Under the pieces are notes generated by a model, which had not been told where the DNA came from, did no database searches, and saw only the letters and a list, made by a program, of their open reading frames with translations. This document shows, one piece after another, positions 27,464 through 34,996 of a stretch of DNA of 64,000 nucleotides. The stretch comes from Ochrobactrum vermis. Lineage in GTDB: Bacteria > Pseudomonadota > Alphaproteobacteria > Rhizobiales > Rhizobiaceae. Within the stretch, counting starts at the first letter, position 1; each line of letters starts with the position of its first letter. The DNA lies in assembly GCF_002975205.1 (NCBI RefSeq), contig NZ_PCOC01000001.1:2297001-2361000 (forward strand). The letters are read 5' to 3'. A program made the position numbers and the translations under genes.

Positions 27464-27520
27464 AGCACTTCCTGCAAAAATGCGAAGCGGTTTTACGCAG
27501 GACAATGCGTGAGAACAAAT
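27464..27520 (+). repeat. Short dispersed repeat, copy 4 (diverged)
   Basis: Begins AGAGCACTTCCTGCAAAAAT, continues GCGAAGCGGTTTTACGCAGG and ends ACAATGCGTGAGAACAA. It has the same layout as copy 2 (GAGC start, central CGGTTTT, closing arm). It lies directly after the pgk stop. Confidence 0.45.
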
Positions 27521-27533
27521 GAAAAGGCCCCGG
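27521..27533 (+). terminator. Left half of the pgk terminator, split by the IS
   Basis: GAAAAGGCCCCGG is the exact reverse complement of CCGGGGCCTTTTC at 28997-29009. Before insertion the two were separated only by TTT, forming a 13-base stem with a three-base loop that served both pgk and the convergent sugar dehydrogenase gene. Confidence 0.85.
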
Positions 27534-27544
27534 TTTTGAACTGA

Positions 27545-27579
27545 CCCCCGAAAGTTGGACACCCAACTTCGGGGGTTTT
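27545..27579 (+). terminator. Hairpin plus T tract at the left end of the IS
   Basis: CCCCCGAAAGTTGG pairs with CCAACTTCGGGGG (one bulged A), followed by TTTT. It lies two bases before the orfA start codon and contains the G-rich ribosome site, so it can both end transcription entering from pgk and hide the ribosome site on read-through RNA. Confidence 0.65.
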
Positions 27580-27581
27580 GC

Positions 27582-28133
27582 ATGTCGAAATACAGCAGCA
27601 CGTTCAAGCAGGAGATCGTCGCGTACTACGGCGACGGCGGGCACAGCTACCGAGAGGTAGGTCTTCGTTTCGGGCTCGACTATTCCATGGTCCGCCGGTG
27701 GGTCGCCAGTCACGCGGCACATGGCGTGGCTGGCTTATCTCGCAAGCACAGCCATTATGATGCACAGTTCAGGCTGTCGGTCCTTGAGCGGATGTGGAAG
27801 GATGGATTGTCCCGTCGGCAGGTGGCTGCGCTTTTTAATATTCGCAGCGCAGCTTGCGTGTCAGTCTGGGAGGATCGATATGAGCGCGGCGGCCTTGAGG
27901 CCTTGGCTCCGCGCCGAAAAGGGAGGCCGCGATCTATGCCGAAGCCACCTGTCGCCGCACCGCCGAGCCTGGTTGCCGACGGGGATGGATTGCCAAGTGA
28001 TGAAGCCAGGACCCGCGAGGAATTGCTGGCAGAACTGGCCTATCTGCGCATGGAGAACGACTATCTAAAAAAACTGGAGGCCTTAACGCAGGCGCGTCAA
28101 ACGCCGAACGGGCGCAAGCCGTCCAGGCGTTAA
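27582..28133 (+). CDS. IS3-family transposase OrfA (two helix-turn-helix domains)
   Basis: The 183-residue protein starts MSKYSSTFKQEIVAYYGDGGHSYREVGLRFGLDYSMVRRW and has a second DNA-binding segment (DGLSRRQVAALFNIRS) followed by the WEDRYERGGLEAL stretch, as in IS150 InsJ. The C-terminus has a short leucine zipper (LAYLRMENDYLKKLEAL) for multimerisation. It binds the inverted repeats and is the front part of the OrfAB fusion made by frameshifting at 28067-28073. Confidence 0.9.
   Translation: MSKYSSTFKQEIVAYYGDGGHSYREVGLRFGLDYSMVRRWVASHAAHGVAGLSRKHSHYDAQFRLSVLERMWKDGLSRRQVAALFNIRSAACVSVWEDRYERGGLEALAPRRKGRPRSMPKPPVAAPPSLVADGDGLPSDEARTREELLAELAYLRMENDYLKKLEALTQARQTPNGRKPSRR
28067..28073 (+). 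other. Programmed -1 frameshift site of the IS
   Basis: Seven A residues read as CTA AAA AAA in the OrfA frame. A -1 slip continues at 28073 in the frame of OrfB, which is open from there to 28966. This is the standard way IS3 elements make the OrfAB transposase. Confidence 0.75.
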
Positions 28134-28966
28134 GGCCGCTCCATCCGCTTGAAGGGCTGCTTGCGCTTTCGGGTCTGGCGCGCAGCACGTTCTATTATCA
28201 GCTCAAGGTGCTGTCGTCAGGCGACCGGCATGAGGCCTTGAAATCGACGATCCGCTCCATCTTCGATGAGCACAAGGGCCGCTACGGCTATCGCCGGGTG
28301 ACGGCGGCGATCCGTGGGCGTGGGGACGCAGTCAATCACAAGACCGTCCAGCGGCTGATGGTCGAGATGGGGCTGAAGTCTCTGGTTCGACCCAAGAAGT
28401 ACCGTTCCTACAAGGGTGGGGCTGGCCGTGTGGCACCCGATCTACTGCAACGTCAGTTCTCGGCCAGACGGATGCATCAGAAGTGGGTCACAGATGTCAC
28501 CGAGTTCAATGTCGCCGGGGAGAAGCTGTTCCTGTCACCCATCATGGACCTTCACAACGGCGAGATCATCGCCTTCGAGACAGCCAGACGACCCGTCTTC
28601 AAGCTGGTCAAGGACATGCTCGGCAGGGCATTGAGCCTGCTCGATGACGAGAACAGGCCAATCCTGCATTCCGATCAGGGTTGGCAGTATCAGACGCCAG
28701 AATGGCGCCGGATGCTCGAAAGCAGCAATATCGCAGCAAGCATGTCACGCAAGGGAAACTGCCTCGACAATGCCGCCATGGAAAGCTTCTTCGCGACGCT
28801 CAAGTCCGAGTTCTTCTATCCCAACCGCTTCGACAGCATTGACAGTCTGCGCGATGGCGTTGAGGACTACATTCACTACTACAACAACGATCGCATTCGC
28901 ATGAAACTAAAAGGGCTGAGCCCTGTGCAATACAGGACCCAGCCCTTAAATAATCCCAGCCTATGA
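28073..28966 (+). CDS. IS3-family transposase OrfB (DDE catalytic domain, made by -1 frameshift)
   Basis: Reading from the frameshift point gives a linker, then GLLALSGLARSTFYYQL, HKGRYGYRRVTAAIRGRG and NHKTVQRLMVEMGLKS (the HTH_21 region). The rve integrase core follows, with catalytic residues in WVTDVTEF (D), LHSDQGWQY (D) and NAAMESFF (E), then YYNNDRIRMKLKGLSPVQYR. All three acidic residues are present and there is no internal stop. A GTG at 28208 could start OrfB alone. Confidence 0.9.
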   Translation, partial: TGGLNAGASNAERAQAVQALRPLHPLEGLLALSGLARSTFYYQLKVLSSGDRHEALKSTIRSIFDEHKGRYGYRRVTAAIRGRGDAVNHKTVQRLMVEMGLKSLVRPKKYRSYKGGAGRVAPDLLQRQFSARRMHQKWVTDVTEFNVAGEKLFLSPIMDLHNGEIIAFETARRPVFKLVKDMLGRALSLLDDENRPILHSDQGWQYQTPEWRRMLESSNIAASMSRKGNCLDNAAMESFFATLKSEFFYPNRFDSIDSLRDGVEDYIHYYNNDRIRMKLKGLSPVQYRTQPLNNPSL

Positions 28967-28996
28967 ACCGTCCAACTTTATGGGGTCAGTCCATTT

Positions 28997-29009
28997 CCGG
29001 GGCCTTTTC
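28997..29009 (-). terminator. Right half of the split pgk/sugar dehydrogenase terminator
   Basis: CCGGGGCCTTTTC, partner of 27521-27533. It ends one base before the stop codon of the convergent sugar dehydrogenase gene, which has therefore lost its own terminator. Confidence 0.85.
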
Positions 29010-29010
29010 T

Positions 29011-30159
29011 TCATACTTTCGGCGTCAGCTTTAGGAGACGCCCCGGATTGTCATCCTCGATCAGCCAGATCGCGCCATCAGGCCCGATAGCCACATCGCG
29101 GATACGGTTTTCCATTTCGAAGCGCTCGGCTTCGTCCGCCTTGCCGTCCTTGTCGATCACGACGCGCACCAGCGACATGACAGAAAGTCCTCCGATCAAG
29201 GCCGAGCCACGCCATTCGGGGAACATGTCCCCCTCGTAAAACGCAAGCCCGGCCGGAGCGATGACCGGCGTCCAATACACCAATGGCGGCTCGAATTCCG
29301 GGCGGGTGCTATGACGCGGGATCGGCCTGCCGCTATAATTGTCGCCATTGGAGACGACGGGCCAGCCATAATTGAGACCGGGCTTGATGAGATTGAACTC
29401 GTCGCCGCCACGCGGTCCCATCTCATGTTCCCAGAGCCTTCCATCGGGACCGAAGGCCAGTCCGTAGGGATTGCGATGGCCGGTCGACCAGGTCAATGCC
29501 CGCACACCTTCCGCATCCGCATGCGGATTATCCTTCGGCACGGAACCATCGAGATTCATGCGGAGAATTTTCCCCATCGGCACTGCATCGTCCTGTGCGG
29601 TTGCAGGCTGCATACGATCGCCGACAGAGAAGAACAGATGCTTGCCGTCCGGCGCAAATGCAATGATGCCACCCGGCTGCCCACCGCGAGCCGCCGCATC
29701 CTGCTTCCAGATTGTGATCCTGTCCTTCAGTGCTGCCTTGCCGTCACCCTCATCCAGCACAGCGCGCGCCAGAACGACGCTGCTGCCATTCTTGGCTGGT
29801 TCGTTATAGGAGAAAAAGACTGCCTTGCTCTTTTCGAAGTCTGGAGCAGGCGCAATATCAAGAAGACCGTTCTGGCCACCAAAGGCTACTTCCGGCACAC
29901 CATCGACAGCAGTTTTGTCACCCGATTGTGTGACGATGAAAATCTTGCCGCCCTTCTCCGTCAATAGAAGTCTGCCATCGGGCAGAAAAGCGATCGCCCA
30001 GGGCGTATCGAATTCGGCAACCGGCGTTGCCGTAAACGGAGCATTTGCTTCGGCCTGCCTGCCACCGGCATTGATGCTCTCAGCCGAAGCATTCAGTATC
30101 GGCAGAGCAACCATTGATAAAGCCAGAACGAACGGCAGGCTCAAAAGGGCGCGTCGCAT
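29011..30159 (-). CDS. PQQ-type sugar dehydrogenase, secreted (soluble glucose dehydrogenase-like)
   Basis: The 382-residue product starts with a signal peptide (MRRALLSLPFVLALSMVALPILNASAES). The six-bladed beta-propeller of the GSDH family is visible: FDTPWAIAFLPDGRLLLTEKGG, ALTWSTGHRNPYGLAFGPDGRLWEHEMGPRGGDEFN, and a C-terminal IGPDGAIWLIEDDNPGRLLKL. Members oxidise aldose sugars in the periplasm with PQQ; some bind metal only. The substrate is unknown. It is convergent with pgk and divergent from fba. The IS lies right after its stop. Confidence 0.87.
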   Translation of the reverse strand: MRRALLSLPFVLALSMVALPILNASAESINAGGRQAEANAPFTATPVAEFDTPWAIAFLPDGRLLLTEKGGKIFIVTQSGDKTAVDGVPEVAFGGQNGLLDIAPAPDFEKSKAVFFSYNEPAKNGSSVVLARAVLDEGDGKAALKDRITIWKQDAAARGGQPGGIIAFAPDGKHLFFSVGDRMQPATAQDDAVPMGKILRMNLDGSVPKDNPHADAEGVRALTWSTGHRNPYGLAFGPDGRLWEHEMGPRGGDEFNLIKPGLNYGWPVVSNGDNYSGRPIPRHSTRPEFEPPLVYWTPVIAPAGLAFYEGDMFPEWRGSALIGGLSVMSLVRVVIDKDGKADEAERFEMENRIRDVAIGPDGAIWLIEDDNPGRLLKLTPKV

Positions 30160-30310
30160 ATCTCCTCCTCAAATCTGGACAACGGAAAGCAGGTGGAGTT
30201 TCCTCACTGGTTTCTTACATGGGGTTTGAGGCCCCGATATCAAAACAAGCTTCGGCAAAAACTTTCATTCACCAGTCCGCAATCTTTAAGAAAACTTGCC
30301 TTGCCTAAAC

Positions 30311-30332
30311 CGTTTGAAAAATATTTCAAACG
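30311..30332. promoter_or_regulatory. Strong inverted repeat upstream of fba (candidate operator)
   Basis: Nine-base arms CGTTTGAAA and TTTCAAACG separated by AATA. It lies 71 bases before the fba start codon in the divergent fba/sugar dehydrogenase region. The symmetry suggests a LacI-type or similar repressor site. The regulator is not identified. Confidence 0.5.
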
Positions 30333-30402
30333 TTTCAACGACTTGCGCTCGCCACAGTTTTACCCAACACTCCCGAAATCTCTGACAGAAGGAGCATTGC
30401 GA

Positions 30403-31428
30403 ATGACCGAACGTCTTGAAGATATTGCGATCGCCCTGGTGAAAACGGGCAAAGGCATTCTCGCCGCCGACGAAAGCTCGGGCACCATCAAGAAGCGCTT
30501 TGACTCGATCCCCCTCGCCTCGACGGAGGAAACGCGCCGCGACTATCGCGAAATGCTGTTCCGCTCGGACGAAGCGATGAAGAACTATATTTCGGGCGTC
30601 ATTCTCTATGATGAAACCATAAGGCAAAAGGCCAAGGACGGCACACCGCTTGTCGAAATCATCCGCAAGGCGGGATCAATTCCGGGCATCAAGGTCGATG
30701 CGGGCGCGAAGCCGCTGGCAGGCTTCGAAGGTGAAACCGTCACAGAGGGGCTGGACGGTCTGCGCGAGCGGCTCAGCGACTATTACGCGCTTGGTGCACG
30801 TTTCGCCAAATGGCGCGCTGTGATCTCGATTTCCGACGACCTGCCCACATGGGGCTCGGTAAAACAGAATGCCCAGACTCTCGCACGCTATGCCGCCCTT
30901 TGTCAGGAAGCGAACATCGTCCCCATCGTCGAACCTGAAGTGCTGATGGATGGCAAGCCGGGCGATCACACCATCGACCGTTGTTACGAAGTGACGGAAT
31001 GGGTTCTGAAAACGGTTTTTACCGAACTCTACGATGCCCGTGTCAGACTGGAAGGTATGATCCTGAAGCCGAACATGGTCATCGACGGCAAGAATGCCCG
31101 CAAGGCTTCCGTCGAAGAAGTGGCAGAGAAAACCGTGCGCTGCTTCCGCAACACGGTTCCGGCAGCGGTGCCCGGCATCGCCTTCCTTTCCGGTGGTCAG
31201 ACCGGCGAGGAAGCGACAGCCCATCTTTCCGCGATGAATGCGGGTTTCGATATGCCATGGAAAATGACTTTCTCCTACGGCCGCGCCCTGCAAGCGGCAG
31301 CGCTGGAAGCCTGGAGCGGCAAGGATGAAAATATCGCTGCCGGTCAGAGGGCCTTCGCGCATCGGGCAAAGATGAACAGTCTTGCCGCTACCGGCGGCTG
31401 GAAAAAAGATCTCGAAAAGGCAGCCTGA
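30403..31428 (+). CDS. fba: Fructose-bisphosphate aldolase, class I
   Basis: A 341-residue Schiff-base aldolase of glycolysis and gluconeogenesis. It starts MTERLEDIAIALVKTGKGILAADESSGTIKKRFDSI, and the active-site lysine is in GMILKPNMV. The C-terminal AFLSGGQTGEEATAHLSAMN and MTFSYGRALQAAALEAW match class I enzymes, so it needs no divalent metal. ATG 30403 has AGAAGGAGC upstream. It is a single-gene unit with its own terminator, close to tkt, gap and pgk. Confidence 0.95.
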   Translation: MTERLEDIAIALVKTGKGILAADESSGTIKKRFDSIPLASTEETRRDYREMLFRSDEAMKNYISGVILYDETIRQKAKDGTPLVEIIRKAGSIPGIKVDAGAKPLAGFEGETVTEGLDGLRERLSDYYALGARFAKWRAVISISDDLPTWGSVKQNAQTLARYAALCQEANIVPIVEPEVLMDGKPGDHTIDRCYEVTEWVLKTVFTELYDARVRLEGMILKPNMVIDGKNARKASVEEVAEKTVRCFRNTVPAAVPGIAFLSGGQTGEEATAHLSAMNAGFDMPWKMTFSYGRALQAAALEAWSGKDENIAAGQRAFAHRAKMNSLAATGGWKKDLEKAA

Positions 31429-31444
31429 CTTTCCTTGAAAACAA

Positions 31445-31473
31445 GAGCCCGGCCATTTCAGCCGGGCTTTTCG
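31445..31473. terminator. Bidirectional terminator between fba and the small membrane protein gene
   Basis: GAGCCCGGC/GCCGGGCT stem with T-rich tails on both strands, placed between two convergent stops. Confidence 0.8.
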
Positions 31474-31638
31474 TCAGCCTTCGTGCAGGTGAAATCCTAC
31501 CGCAAGTGCCATGATCAATATGGCGATGACTGCGATCTTCCAGAAATCACCGCGCCGCTTCAAGCCCGGCAAGCCAAGTGGTTTGATGATGTGCAGTCCC
31601 ATCAGGAGAACAAGCAGCACAGGCAGGATTTTGGTCAC
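31474..31638 (-). CDS. Small two-helix membrane protein, 54 residues (unknown function)
   Basis: GTG start at 31638 with GAGAGG just upstream. The product begins MTKILPVLLVLLMGLHIIKP and continues LGLPGLKRRGDFWKIAVIAI, ending LIMALAVGFHLHEG. It has two hydrophobic helices around a basic loop (KRRGDFWK). The sequence looks real: good ribosome site, conserved amphipathic layout, terminator right after the stop. I recall similar short proteins in related genomes, but no function. Confidence 0.7.
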   Translation of the reverse strand: MTKILPVLLVLLMGLHIIKPLGLPGLKRRGDFWKIAVIAILIMALAVGFHLHEG

Positions 31639-31920
31639 AACTCACCTCTCTGCCTCCTTGTGACGCAGACGGGCCATCGCTGCAAGACGGCTGCACCAGA
31701 CAAAGCCATTTACACGGTCGTTTTTGGCAAAGCTCGATCTTCATCTTAAGTTTCATGGACGGGTCGCCATCCAGCGGCGTAAACTGCATGTGGAGGTGAT
31801 GGGACGCGCATGGAGGAGATGGATCGGAACAGGTCGATCTTGCGCTTTCGTCAGCAGACTAATCAGCAGGCGACAACTGCCCGACCGGGTGGCGTTGCGC
31901 GTGCTTGTGGGAGGAAGAGC

Positions 31921-33831
31921 ATGACTTCGAAATATGCCGAAACCTATGCCGCATGGCAGACCGATCCTGAACGCTTCTGGGCTGAAGCAGCGCAGGCAAT
32001 CGACTGGTTCAAGCCATGGGACCAGGTTTTTGCGAGCGACGAAGGCGTCTATGGACGCTGGTTCAAGGGTGCGCAGTGCAATACCTGCTATAACGCGCTC
32101 GACCGCCATGTCGCCAATGGACGTGGTGAACAGGTTGCGCTCATCTATGAGAGCCCCGTCACCGGCAGCGTGCGTAAATTTACCTATCGCGAACTGCTGG
32201 AAGAAGTTGAGGCGCTCTCCGCCGTCATGCTCGACAACGGTGTGTCGAAGGGCGACCGCGTTCTCATCTATATGCCGATGGTCCCGGAAGCAGCCGTCGC
32301 CATGCTGGCATCGGCCCGTATCGGTGCCGTCCATTCTGTCGTCTTCGGCGGATTTGCCGCCAATGAGCTTGCCACCCGCATTGACGACGCCAAGCCTGTA
32401 ATGATCATCGCCGGTTCCTGCGGCATTGAGCCAACCCGTGTCGTGCCCTATCAGGCCATGCTCGACAAGGCCATTGCGCTTGCGAGCCACAAGGTCAGAA
32501 ATTGCATCATATTGCAGCGCGAACAGCACCCGCACGAGCCGGTGGCGGGACGTGACATTGACTATCGCGAGGCTGTCGAAGCGGCGCGTGGTCGTCACAT
32601 CCCATGCACGCCGGTCGATGCAACCGATCCGCTATATGTGCTTTACACGTCAGGCACGACCGGCGAACCGAAAGGTGTCGTGCGCGACAATGGCGGACAC
32701 ATGGTAGCGCTCGCATGGTCAATGAAAAACGTCTTTGGCGTGGAGCCCGGACAAGTATGGTGGGCCGCATCCGATGTGGGTTGGGTGGTTGGCCATTCCT
32801 ATATTGTTTATGCGCCCCTGATACATGGCGCGACCAGTATCCTGTTCGAAGGCAAGCCGGTCGGCACGCCAGATGCGGGCATCTACTGGCGCATTATCGC
32901 CGAGCATGGTGTGGAAGTGATGTTCACGGCACCGACAGCACTGCGCGCCATCAAGAAAGACGACGCGGACGGTAATTTCGTGCGCCGCTACGACTTGTCG
33001 AAGTTCCGCGCGCTCTATCTGGCCGGTGAACGCGCCGATCCGGATACGATCCACTGGGCGGAAAATCTGCTGGGCTGCCCAGTGATCGACCACTGGTGGC
33101 AGACAGAGAGCGGCTGGCCCATGGTCGCCAATCCGCTCGGCCTTGGCCTTCTTGAAACCAGATATGGCTCGCCCGCCGTCTGTCTTCCGGGTTACGATAT
33201 CCGCGTACTGGATGACGAGGGCCATGAACTCGAACGCGGCCAGCTCGGCAATATTCTCATCAAGCTACCACTGCCGCCCGGCTGTCTGCCGACACTCTGG
33301 AACGCGGACGAGCGTTTCCGCAAAGCCTATCTGAACGAATTTCCCGGCTACTATAAAACCGCCGATGCGGGCTATATGGATGAGGACGGCTATCTCTACA
33401 TCATGAGCCGCACCGACGACATCATCAATGTCGCCGGGCACCGCCTGTCAACGGGTGCAATGGAGGAGGTGCTTTCCAGCCATCCCGACGTGGCGGAATG
33501 TGCAGTGCTTGGCATTTCGGACCCTGTTAAAGGTCAGGTGCCATGCGGTTTCCTCGTGCTGAAATCCAATATCGACCGTGACCCGCAAGAGGTCGAAAAG
33601 GAATGCGTCAGCATGGTGCGTGACGTCATCGGACCGGTTGCAGCCTTCCGGCTGGCGCTGGCCGTAAAGCGCTTGCCCAAGACAAGATCGGGCAAAATTC
33701 TGCGCTCAACCATCCAGAAGATTGCCGACGGCGAAGAATGGAAGATGCCCGCCACAATCGACGATCCGGCGATTCTGGACGAAATCAGCATCGTTCTGCG
33801 CGAGCGTCACACCGGCCTCGCCTTCGCCTGA
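31921..33831 (+). CDS. prpE: Propionate-CoA ligase (AMP-forming)
   Basis: The 636-residue acyl-CoA synthetase activates propionate (or acetate) through an acyl-AMP. It starts MTSKYAETYAAWQTDPERFWAEAA, has the ATP motif YTSGTTGEPKGVVRDNGGH, the WWQTESGWP motif and the C-terminal PKTRSGKILR with the acetylatable lysine. The short N-terminus and the sequence FKPWDQVF favour PrpE over Acs. ATG 31921 follows GGGAGGAAGAGC. No prpBCD genes are adjacent. An SDR gene follows 70 bases later on the same strand. Confidence 0.88.
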   Translation: MTSKYAETYAAWQTDPERFWAEAAQAIDWFKPWDQVFASDEGVYGRWFKGAQCNTCYNALDRHVANGRGEQVALIYESPVTGSVRKFTYRELLEEVEALSAVMLDNGVSKGDRVLIYMPMVPEAAVAMLASARIGAVHSVVFGGFAANELATRIDDAKPVMIIAGSCGIEPTRVVPYQAMLDKAIALASHKVRNCIILQREQHPHEPVAGRDIDYREAVEAARGRHIPCTPVDATDPLYVLYTSGTTGEPKGVVRDNGGHMVALAWSMKNVFGVEPGQVWWAASDVGWVVGHSYIVYAPLIHGATSILFEGKPVGTPDAGIYWRIIAEHGVEVMFTAPTALRAIKKDDADGNFVRRYDLSKFRALYLAGERADPDTIHWAENLLGCPVIDHWWQTESGWPMVANPLGLGLLETRYGSPAVCLPGYDIRVLDDEGHELERGQLGNILIKLPLPPGCLPTLWNADERFRKAYLNEFPGYYKTADAGYMDEDGYLYIMSRTDDIINVAGHRLSTGAMEEVLSSHPDVAECAVLGISDPVKGQVPCGFLVLKSNIDRDPQEVEKECVSMVRDVIGPVAAFRLALAVKRLPKTRSGKILRSTIQKIADGEEWKMPATIDDPAILDEISIVLRERHTGLAFA

Positions 33832-33900
33832 CCGGGAGTTCCGTCGCTATTGACCGGCGGTTTCCGCCGGTCCACTCTCCATGCAAATTGGAGATCGACC

Positions 33901-34692
33901 ATGCAATTAGAAGGCAAGGTGGCAATCGTCACCGGCGCTGCCCGCGGTATTGGCTATGCCATAGCAAAACGTTTCCTGATGGACGGTGCAAGCGTCGTGC
34001 TGTCCGACATCGACAATGCTGCAGCCATGCGCGCAGCCAAGGATCTGGAACAGTTCGGCCCGGTGCGCCACATGGCAGCGGATGTGGGCGACAAGCTCGA
34101 TATTCATAATCTCCTGACTTTTACCGTCACCAATGTCGGAGAGATCGACATCCTCGTCAACAATGCCGGTGTTGTGCATCAGGCAGATTTTCTCGACCTG
34201 AAAGAAGAAGATTTCGACCGCGTTATGCGGGTCAATCTCAAAGGTGCTTTTCTGTGTGGGCAAGCCGTGGCCAAACGCATGGTGGAACGGGTCGAATCGG
34301 GCGGCGATCCAGGCACGATCATCAACATGTCGTCAATCAACGCGATCTTTGGTCTGCCGGAGCAGCTCGCCTATTCCGTTTCCAAAGGCGGATTGAACCA
34401 ACTGACGCGCACCATGGCAGTAGCACTCGCCCGCTGGGGGATTCGCGTCAACGCCATCGGTCCCGGTTCCATCGAGACCGACATGCTTTCCGCCGTGAAC
34501 ACCGACGCCAATGCACGCAACACGATTCTGTCCAGAACCCCGCTCGGTCGCATAGGCCAAGCCTCTGAAATTGCTTCGATAGCGTCATTTCTGGCGTCCC
34601 GGGATGCAAGCTATGTGACAGGACAAACCATCTATGCTGATGGCGGGCGCCTTCCCCTCAGCTATACGGCAGCGCCGCGTTACAAGGCGTGA
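33901..34692 (+). CDS. Short-chain dehydrogenase/reductase
   Basis: A 263-residue classical SDR. The cofactor motif is TGAARGIGYAIA, followed by NNAGVV, the catalytic Ser in NMSSINA, and YSVSK with the active Tyr and Lys. The end TGQTIYADGGRLPLSY is typical. Asp at SDIDNAA after beta-2 favours NAD over NADP. The substrate is unknown. It lies in a probable operon with prpE. Confidence 0.88.
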   Translation: MQLEGKVAIVTGAARGIGYAIAKRFLMDGASVVLSDIDNAAAMRAAKDLEQFGPVRHMAADVGDKLDIHNLLTFTVTNVGEIDILVNNAGVVHQADFLDLKEEDFDRVMRVNLKGAFLCGQAVAKRMVERVESGGDPGTIINMSSINAIFGLPEQLAYSVSKGGLNQLTRTMAVALARWGIRVNAIGPGSIETDMLSAVNTDANARNTILSRTPLGRIGQASEIASIASFLASRDASYVTGQTIYADGGRLPLSYTAAPRYKA

Positions 34693-34735
34693 CGTTGCGG
34701 CCCGGCTATATTAGGAAGATAATGAAATAGGACTT

Positions 34736-34763
34736 CCCTCCTGACAGATAGCTGTCAGGAGGG
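34736..34763. promoter_or_regulatory. Perfect 12-base inverted repeat between SDR and DUF1127 genes
   Basis: CCCTCCTGACAG pairs with CTGTCAGGAGGG around the loop ATAG. There is no T tract. It may end the SDR transcript, be a protein site, or be a leader element of the DUF1127 gene, whose ATG is 42 bases on. Confidence 0.55.
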
Positions 34764-34804
34764 GTGTGCGATACTGCGTATCCAAGGATGAGGGAGATTT
34801 CACC

Positions 34805-34990
34805 ATGGCACTCGCAATCGCACCACTGATCGCAGTTTTGAAGGAATACAGGCGCAGGCAGGACGAGCGCCGCCGGTTTATCCGCACACAGCGCGCCATC
34901 GACGGTCTGCCAAACGATCTGCGCAAGGATTTGGGCTGGCCGGATCGCTATCTGGAACAGCGCAACACCAAGTACTGTAACGGAGAATAG
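34805..34990 (+). CDS. DUF1127 small protein
   Basis: The 61-residue product starts MALAIAPLIAVLKEYRRRQDERR and has the DUF1127 core FIRTQRAIDGLPNDLRKDLGWPDRYLEQR. DUF1127 proteins are short arginine-rich proteins; in Agrobacterium some affect RNA turnover and carbon and phosphate metabolism. GATGAGGGAG lies upstream of ATG 34805. It ends six bases before a WYL regulator gene, so the two should be co-expressed. Confidence 0.85.
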   Translation: MALAIAPLIAVLKEYRRRQDERRRFIRTQRAIDGLPNDLRKDLGWPDRYLEQRNTKYCNGE

Positions 34991-34996
34991 AACGGA

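Larger units (their letters stand above)
27537..28993 (+). mobile_element. IS3-family (IS150-like) insertion sequence, complete
   Basis: The element is 1457 bp. Its terminal inverted repeats match at 21 of 24 positions: left TGAACTGACCCC and AAAGTTGGAC, right (reversed) TGGACTGACCCC and AAAGTTGGAC. It is flanked by TTT on both sides (27534-27536 and 28994-28996), a three-base target duplication typical of IS3-type elements. It has two overlapping transposase frames with an A7 slippery run and a complete DDE domain, so it looks capable of movement. Clean ends and an exact target duplication suggest recent insertion. Confidence 0.92.

Noticed and set aside
26183..27607. Long minus-strand open frame of about 470 codons opposite pgk
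   Set aside because: It is the mirror of the conserved pgk gene and resembles no protein family.
27464..29010. Genomic island around the insertion sequence
   Set aside because: Only one IS is present with a clean three-base target duplication; flanking genes are core metabolism and there is no integrase, tRNA or foreign cargo.
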